From NCBI GenBank assembly GCA_028711205.1, contig JAQTSP010000080.1, positions 1 to 9,909 of the forward strand: DNA of 9,909 bases, written 5' to 3'. Under the pieces are notes generated by a model, which saw only the letters and a list, made by a program, of their open reading frames with translations, was not told the origin of the DNA and did not search any database. A program made the position numbers and the translations under genes. Shown here one piece after another: positions 6,937-9,909 of the stretch (positions within the stretch are counted from its first letter, which is position 1; the number at the start of each line of letters is the position of its first letter). Origin of the DNA: Eubacteriales bacterium. GTDB lineage: Bacteria; Bacillota; Clostridia; Christensenellales; SZUA-584.

Positions 6937-7690
6937 TGCCGTCACCCCCGAGCACACTTAATACGTTGATGATCTTGTCATACATGGTTTTTCGGTCGCC
7001 GTTGCTTCTCAGCTCGTTAAACAGTTTTCCGTCTTTCAAGAAAATAACACGCGAACAGAAACTGGCGGTAAACGCATCGTGCGTCACCATCAATATCGTG
7101 GTACGGTTGACGGTGTTCAGCGTTTGAAAGCATGTCAGCACGTCGCGCCCCGATTTGCTGTCCAGCGCGCCTGTCGGCTCGTCGGCAAGCAGCAGAGCCG
7201 GCTCGCCGATCACCGCACGCGCAATGGCGCCGCGCTGACGCTGTCCCATTGACACCTCGTACGGATACTTGCCCATCAGCTCGGATATGCCCAGCATGTC
7301 GGCAATCGGCCCCGCCGCCTGTTCGATTGCTTTGGCAGCTGTCCCCTTAAGGGATAGCGGAAGTATCATATTTTCTCCAAGCGTCATGGTATCAAGCAGA
7401 TTGAAGTCCTGAAACACAAACCCGAGCTTATCCCGCCGAAACACCGTCAGGCGCTCAGCTTTCAGGTCTTTCAGTTCCTGCCCGTCGATGACGACCGTAC
7501 CCGACGTGGGCGTATCAATCGTGGATATACAGTTTAAAAGCGTGGTCTTGCCCGAACCGGACGCCCCCATCACGCCGACGAACTCGCCTTTCTCGACATC
7601 CATATCCACACCTTTCAATGCATGACAAACATTCCCGCCAAACTTTGAACCATAATCTTTGGTTAAATCTTTGATTGTCAGTACCGGCAT
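6923..7690 (-). CDS. BceA-type ABC transporter ATPase
   Basis: This 255-residue nucleotide-binding protein powers the adjacent permease. Motifs in order: Walker A GASGSGKT (42-49), Q-loop Gln94 in FVFQDFNLLD, signature VSMGQRQR (146-153), Walker B LLLADE (166-171) followed by PTGALD, and H-loop His204 in MVTHD. Length and the PTGALDSKSG run fit the BceA/MacB-like group. The signature is odd: LSGGQ has become VSMGQ, with the first glycine replaced by Met148, while the key Ser147 and Gly149 remain. The minus-strand DNA reads GTGTCAATGGGACAG here, so this is not a translation slip. AAAGGAGG lies close upstream of the ATG at 7690. Its last codons overlap the permease start. Transcription is probably from the regulated promoter in the 100-bp gap after the kinase gene. 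Confidence 0.93.
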   Translation of the reverse strand: MPVLTIKDLTKDYGSKFGGNVCHALKGVDMDVEKGEFVGVMGASGSGKTTLLNCISTIDTPTSGTVVIDGQELKDLKAERLTVFRRDKLGFVFQDFNLLDTMTLGENMILPLSLKGTAAKAIEQAAGPIADMLGISELMGKYPYEVSMGQRQRGAIARAVIGEPALLLADEPTGALDSKSGRDVLTCFQTLNTVNRTTILMVTHDAFTASFCSRVIFLKDGKLFNELRSNGDRKTMYDKIINVLSVLGGDGNDSR

Positions 7691-7750
7691 ATGCGTCCTC
7701 CTTTATTATATACTAATAAAAGTTTACGACTGTTTTTTAATCGAAACCAT

Positions 7751-7779
7751 AATTTATCATGACAAATGCACTTTGTTTC
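7751..7779 (-). promoter_or_regulatory. Candidate regulated promoter of the ATPase-permease operon
   Basis: On the minus strand, GAAACA (7774-7779), a 17-bp spacer and TAAATT (7751-7756) with TG one base ahead form a weak promoter with an extended -10. Predicted start is near 7744, giving a leader of about 50 bases. A poor -35 directly beside an operator is what an activator-dependent promoter would show. Confidence 0.5.
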
Positions 7780-7793
7780 TTACATTTTTGTCA
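7780..7793 (-). promoter_or_regulatory. BceR-like operator overlapping the kinase stop codon
   Basis: The minus strand reads TGACA-AAAA-TGTAA, matching the TNACA-N4-TGTNA pattern described for BceR-type regulators. It abuts the -35 of the candidate ATPase promoter, the expected place for an activator, and includes the TGA stop of the kinase gene (7791-7793). No second copy is seen upstream of the regulator gene, suggesting only the transporter is induced through it. Confidence 0.65.
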
Positions 7794-8792
7794 CTTAAAA
7801 GAGTCGGTGAATTTTGGAATGAATACCGTCGCTTCCGTGCCGGTGCCCTTTGTTGACTGTATGCTGAGCCTGTGCCCGAGTTTTTTTGCCATTTTATCAG
7901 CAAGATAAAGCCCCATACCCGTGGCGTTCGTGTTCAGCCGGCCGTTGTTGCCTGTGAATGAACGGTTAAGCACCCGCGGCAGATCGTCTTTGCCGATTCC
8001 CACGCCGCTGTCTCTCACCGTTACGCTCACCTCGTTATTGTTTTCCTGCGCAAAAATATATATCGTTCCGCCACCGTGCGAATATTTGACGGCGTTTGAA
8101 ATCAGCTGGTCAAAAATGAATCCCAGCCCTTTTTTATCGGTCAGCACAAAAAGATCGAGGTTGTCCTGCCGAATCCCGATTCCCTTGCCGATAAACAGAC
8201 GCGCATGCTTTTTTACGGATGCCGATACGATCGTACCGAGATTGGCCGATTCGATCACATAGTCGTTTGAGAAATCCCGTCCCCGCGCATAATAGAGCAT
8301 TTTGTCAACATCCTCCTGCAGGCGGAAAAGCTCGTTCTTCAGTTCGTTTTTGCCCTCGAATGCTGTTTTGTCCGCGATCAGACCGATTGCCGTAACCGGT
8401 GTTTTCATTCTGTGCGCCAGCAGCGTCAAAAACTCGATCTCCTCCTGATTGTCCCGTTCTTTTCGCGCCGCCTCTTCCGCGCTTTTTTCAATGATCTCCC
8501 GAATCAGTTTTTGATAGCGCAGTTCTTTTGTGTCCTTGGGCGGCGGCATCTCCAGACATGCTTTTTCCGCATCCAACGACGCCACTTTGTGAAACTGACT
8601 GCTTTTAACAAAATAATCGATGATCAGATATACCGTGCCCGCCGTTAGCAATATGATGACCAGATAATTTATATTATCGGGCAGCATGCGCAGACTTGCA
8701 TCGAGGTATCCCATCACATACACGATACCCGCAGCGGCAAGATAAACCAAGATATCCATTATCTTATCTTTTAAATATTGCCAAACGCTCAT
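7791..8792 (-). CDS. BceS-type intramembrane-sensing histidine kinase
   Basis: The 333-residue protein has two membrane helices (about 12-31 and 42-61) with only about ten residues between them, so it has no outside sensor domain. That is the hallmark of BceS-type kinases, which are controlled by the partner transporter. A coiled, charged linker (85-120) leads to the H-box LLAHRMKTPVTAI with phospho-acceptor His127. The ATPase domain shows an N-box around Asn233 (FDQLISNAVKYS), G1 DSGVGIG (261-267) and G2 TGMGLYLA (291-298). The ATG at 8792 overlaps the regulator's TGA in an ATGA, so the two are translationally coupled. Predicted to phosphorylate the regulator encoded just upstream. Confidence 0.93.
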   Translation of the reverse strand: MSVWQYLKDKIMDILVYLAAAGIVYVMGYLDASLRMLPDNINYLVIILLTAGTVYLIIDYFVKSSQFHKVASLDAEKACLEMPPPKDTKELRYQKLIREIIEKSAEEAARKERDNQEEIEFLTLLAHRMKTPVTAIGLIADKTAFEGKNELKNELFRLQEDVDKMLYYARGRDFSNDYVIESANLGTIVSASVKKHARLFIGKGIGIRQDNLDLFVLTDKKGLGFIFDQLISNAVKYSHGGGTIYIFAQENNNEVSVTVRDSGVGIGKDDLPRVLNRSFTGNNGRLNTNATGMGLYLADKMAKKLGHRLSIQSTKGTGTEATVFIPKFTDSFK

Positions 8793-9469
8793 TCTTTCGT
8801 CCTCAGCACATAGCCCTGCCCTTTTTTCGTGGCAATGATATTATCAAGCCCGTTGTCCGACAGCTTTTTTCTTAGCCGGTTGACGTTGACCGTCAGCGTG
8901 TTATCGTCGACAAAACGTTCATCTTCCCAGAGCACGCGCATGATGTCATCACGCGAAACCACCTCGCCTGCATGTGCCAGCATAAACTCGAGGATCAGAT
9001 ACTCATTGCGCGACAAATCGGCCGTTGTGTCCGGCGTTTTGATCACATGCTGTTTTAGATCAAGCACAATCCCGGGGCCCAGGCTTCTTTCCGCTATCCC
9101 CGTCTCGTAGTCGTATGCCCTGCGCAAAAGCGCCGTGATCTTTGCGATCAGCACATCCATCGAAAAGGGCTTTGTTACATAATCGTCTCCGCCCAAAGAA
9201 ACCGCCATGACCACATCCATGTTGCTGTCTCTTGCCGAAATGAATATCACAGGTACACGGCTTGTTTTTCTGATCTCTCCGCACCAGTAAAATCCGTCAA
9301 AACACGGAAGATTGACATCCATCAGCACAAGATGCGGATCGAACTGCGTCAACTCATCCAGTACCGTATTAAAGTTTTTTACCGGATGGCACACATAATG
9401 ATACCTTGATAATTCCTTAGATATGATATTTGAGAGGCTGCTGTCATCCTCAATCAGCAGGATACGCAA
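8789..9469 (-). CDS. BceR-type response regulator, OmpR/PhoB family
   Basis: The 226-residue regulator has a receiver domain (1-115) with acidic residues E7-D8-D9, phospho-acceptor Asp51 (VLMDVNLP), Ser78, Tyr97 and Lys100 (YVTKPF), and a C-terminal winged-helix DNA-binding domain (about 130-226) with SRNEYLILEFMLAH, DDNTLTVNVNRLRKKL and GQGYVL. It should activate the ATPase-permease promoter when phosphorylated. The start is a TTG at 9469, inferred because MRILLIEDD is the normal beginning of this family and GGGAAGTG lies seven bases upstream. No ATG fits before the first beta strand. The rare start codon may keep expression low. It is the first gene of the Bce-type set. Confidence 0.93.
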   Translation of the reverse strand: MRILLIEDDSSLSNIISKELSRYHYVCHPVKNFNTVLDELTQFDPHLVLMDVNLPCFDGFYWCGEIRKTSRVPVIFISARDSNMDVVMAVSLGGDDYVTKPFSMDVLIAKITALLRRAYDYETGIAERSLGPGIVLDLKQHVIKTPDTTADLSRNEYLILEFMLAHAGEVVSRDDIMRVLWEDERFVDDNTLTVNVNRLRKKLSDNGLDNIIATKKGQGYVLRTKE

Positions 9470-9515
9470 TCTTTATCACTTCCCAACATTTGATATAGAG
9501 CTTAACATCTGCAAT

Positions 9516-9524
9516 ATTATACCA
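9516..9524 (-). promoter_or_regulatory. Extended -10 promoter of the regulator-kinase operon
   Basis: The minus strand reads TGGTATAAT, the same perfect extended -10 seen at 250-258 and 1893-1901. Predicted start is near 9509, about 40 bases before the TTG start. No strong -35 is visible. Confidence 0.65.
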
Positions 9525-9538
9525 CACCCCAGAGATCG

Positions 9539-9554
9539 TCATACATTTATATGA
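9539..9554. promoter_or_regulatory. Short inverted repeat at the -35 region of the regulator promoter
   Basis: TCATA (9539-9543) and TATGA (9550-9554) form a 5-bp inverted repeat with a 6-bp centre, lying where the -35 of the minus-strand promoter would be. It could be an operator, but it is short and A/T-rich. Between here and 9636 I see nothing else that can be supported. Confidence 0.25.
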
Positions 9555-9636
9555 AAAATGAGGAAATCAGCCGCTTTTTTTAACAAACCGATAACAGACA
9601 GTGGCCGCAGATTCACCTCACGATCATTTTATTCAC

Positions 9637-9665
9637 TTGACAAAAACTTTCGCATATACTATTAT
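9637..9665 (+). promoter_or_regulatory. Consensus-like promoter driving the riboswitch transcript
   Basis: TTGACA (9637-9642), a perfect -35, and TATTAT (9660-9665), a 5-of-6 match to TATAAT, are 17 bp apart. The predicted start near 9672 lies about 30 bases before the first conserved riboswitch base, so the whole aptamer is transcribed. Confidence 0.8.
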
Positions 9666-9692
9666 TAAATTTATCTTTTTGCACTGCATAAA

Positions 9693-9798
9693 ACTACAGT
9701 ACAAACTGAGCAGGCGATGAACCGTTTATGGTTCGTGGGGCCGGGCCGCGTATAAGCGGCAACAGATTGAATTTTGCGCATCTGTGGGACAGTAGTAG
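9693..9798 (+). promoter_or_regulatory. NiCo (czcD-motif) transition-metal riboswitch
   Basis: The conserved pieces of the NiCo class appear in order: ACTGAGCAGGC (9705-9715), GGGCCGGGCCGC (9738-9749), AAGCGGCAACAGAT (9754-9767) and ATCTGTGGGACAGT (9780-9793). The four-way-junction helices can be drawn: P1 ACTG/CAGT (9705-9708 with 9790-9793, short), P2 9717-9723 with 9730-9736 (7 bp, one G-T), P3 GCCGC/GCGGC (9745-9749 with 9756-9760), P4 ACAGAT/ATCTGT (9762-9767 with 9780-9785). The class binds Co2+ and Ni2+ cooperatively, and some members are reported to respond to Fe2+. The P4 3' strand is also the 5' arm of the following terminator, so metal binding should prevent termination and turn the downstream gene on. 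Confidence 0.93.
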
Positions 9799-9819
9799 GT
9801 GTTCCACAGGTGTTTTTTT
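9779..9819 (+). terminator. Riboswitch-controlled intrinsic terminator
   Basis: Bases 9779-9791 pair with 9800-9812 over 13 bp (core CTGTGG/CCACAG, with two G-T pairs) around an 8-base loop, followed by seven T (9813-9819). The left arm contains the 3' half of aptamer helix P4, so aptamer and terminator cannot form together. Confidence 0.92.
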
Positions 9820-9889
9820 ATCTAAAAAACGCCGATACTGGACGAATGAAGTGCCATAAGCTATCTTTCGATAAAACGGGGGTAAATTT

Positions 9890-9909
9890 ATGACAAAACC
9901 AAAACAAGC
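9890..9909 (+). CDS. Start of the riboswitch-controlled gene (cut off by the right edge)
   Basis: An ATG at 9890 with GGGGG seven bases upstream (9878-9882) opens a frame reading MTKPKQ before the window ends. It is about 70 bases past the terminator, on the riboswitch transcript. NiCo riboswitches typically control cation-diffusion-facilitator or other metal-efflux genes, so a metal exporter is likely, but seven codons cannot show this. Confidence 0.6.

Noticed and set aside
6937..6957. GTG at 6957 as the permease start
   Set aside because: The ATG at 6936 has GGGGGTG at correct spacing, and the extra seven residues do not resemble a permease N-terminus.
7705..7710. TATAAT on the minus strand just before the ATPase gene as its promoter
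   Set aside because: Transcription would begin inside the Shine-Dalgarno site, leaving no working leader, and there is no suitable -35.

Overview
The window looks like chromosomal DNA of a Gram-positive bacterium of the Bacillota, most likely a clostridial or related anaerobe. The grounds are AGGAGG-like Shine-Dalgarno sites, SigA-type promoters with extended -10 elements, three lipoproteins with short signal peptides, a complete Bce-type peptide-sensing module and a NiCo-type metal riboswitch. The species cannot be named from this sequence.

Layout. Positions 1-77 hold the start of an OmpR-type response regulator on the minus strand, running off the left edge. A divergent control region (78-356) separates it from three lipoprotein genes on the plus strand. 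The first (357-1775) is a leucine-rich-repeat lipoprotein made of two copies of the same cap-plus-repeats module. The second and third (1949-3310 and 3360-4736) are tandem paralogues: lipid anchor, linker, short TPR-like helical part and a DUF5050-like beta-propeller. The pair appears to be one operon with a strong promoter at 1873-1901. Just after the third gene lies an in-frame, coding-like stretch with no start of its own (4737-4871), probably the tail of a lost gene. A bidirectional terminator (4918-4959) closes this cluster.

The minus strand from 9469 to 4969 encodes a full Bce-type module in the order response regulator, histidine kinase, ABC ATPase, 10-helix permease. The genes overlap within each pair (4 nt and 14 nt). 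The 100-bp gap between kinase and ATPase carries a BceR-like operator directly against the -35 of a candidate promoter. In characterised relatives the permease senses a cell-wall-active peptide antibiotic, the kinase and regulator relay the signal, and the ATPase and permease provide resistance; the peptide recognised here is unknown.

The right end (9637-9909) has a consensus-like promoter, a NiCo (czcD-motif) riboswitch whose P4 helix is mutually exclusive with an intrinsic terminator, and the first seven codons of the controlled gene. The arrangement predicts that metal binding switches transcription on. The downstream gene is cut off, but in known examples it is usually a metal exporter.

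The best leads are the riboswitch, the lipoprotein pair with its orphan tail, the duplicated LRR module, and the non-canonical signature motif in the Bce ATPase.
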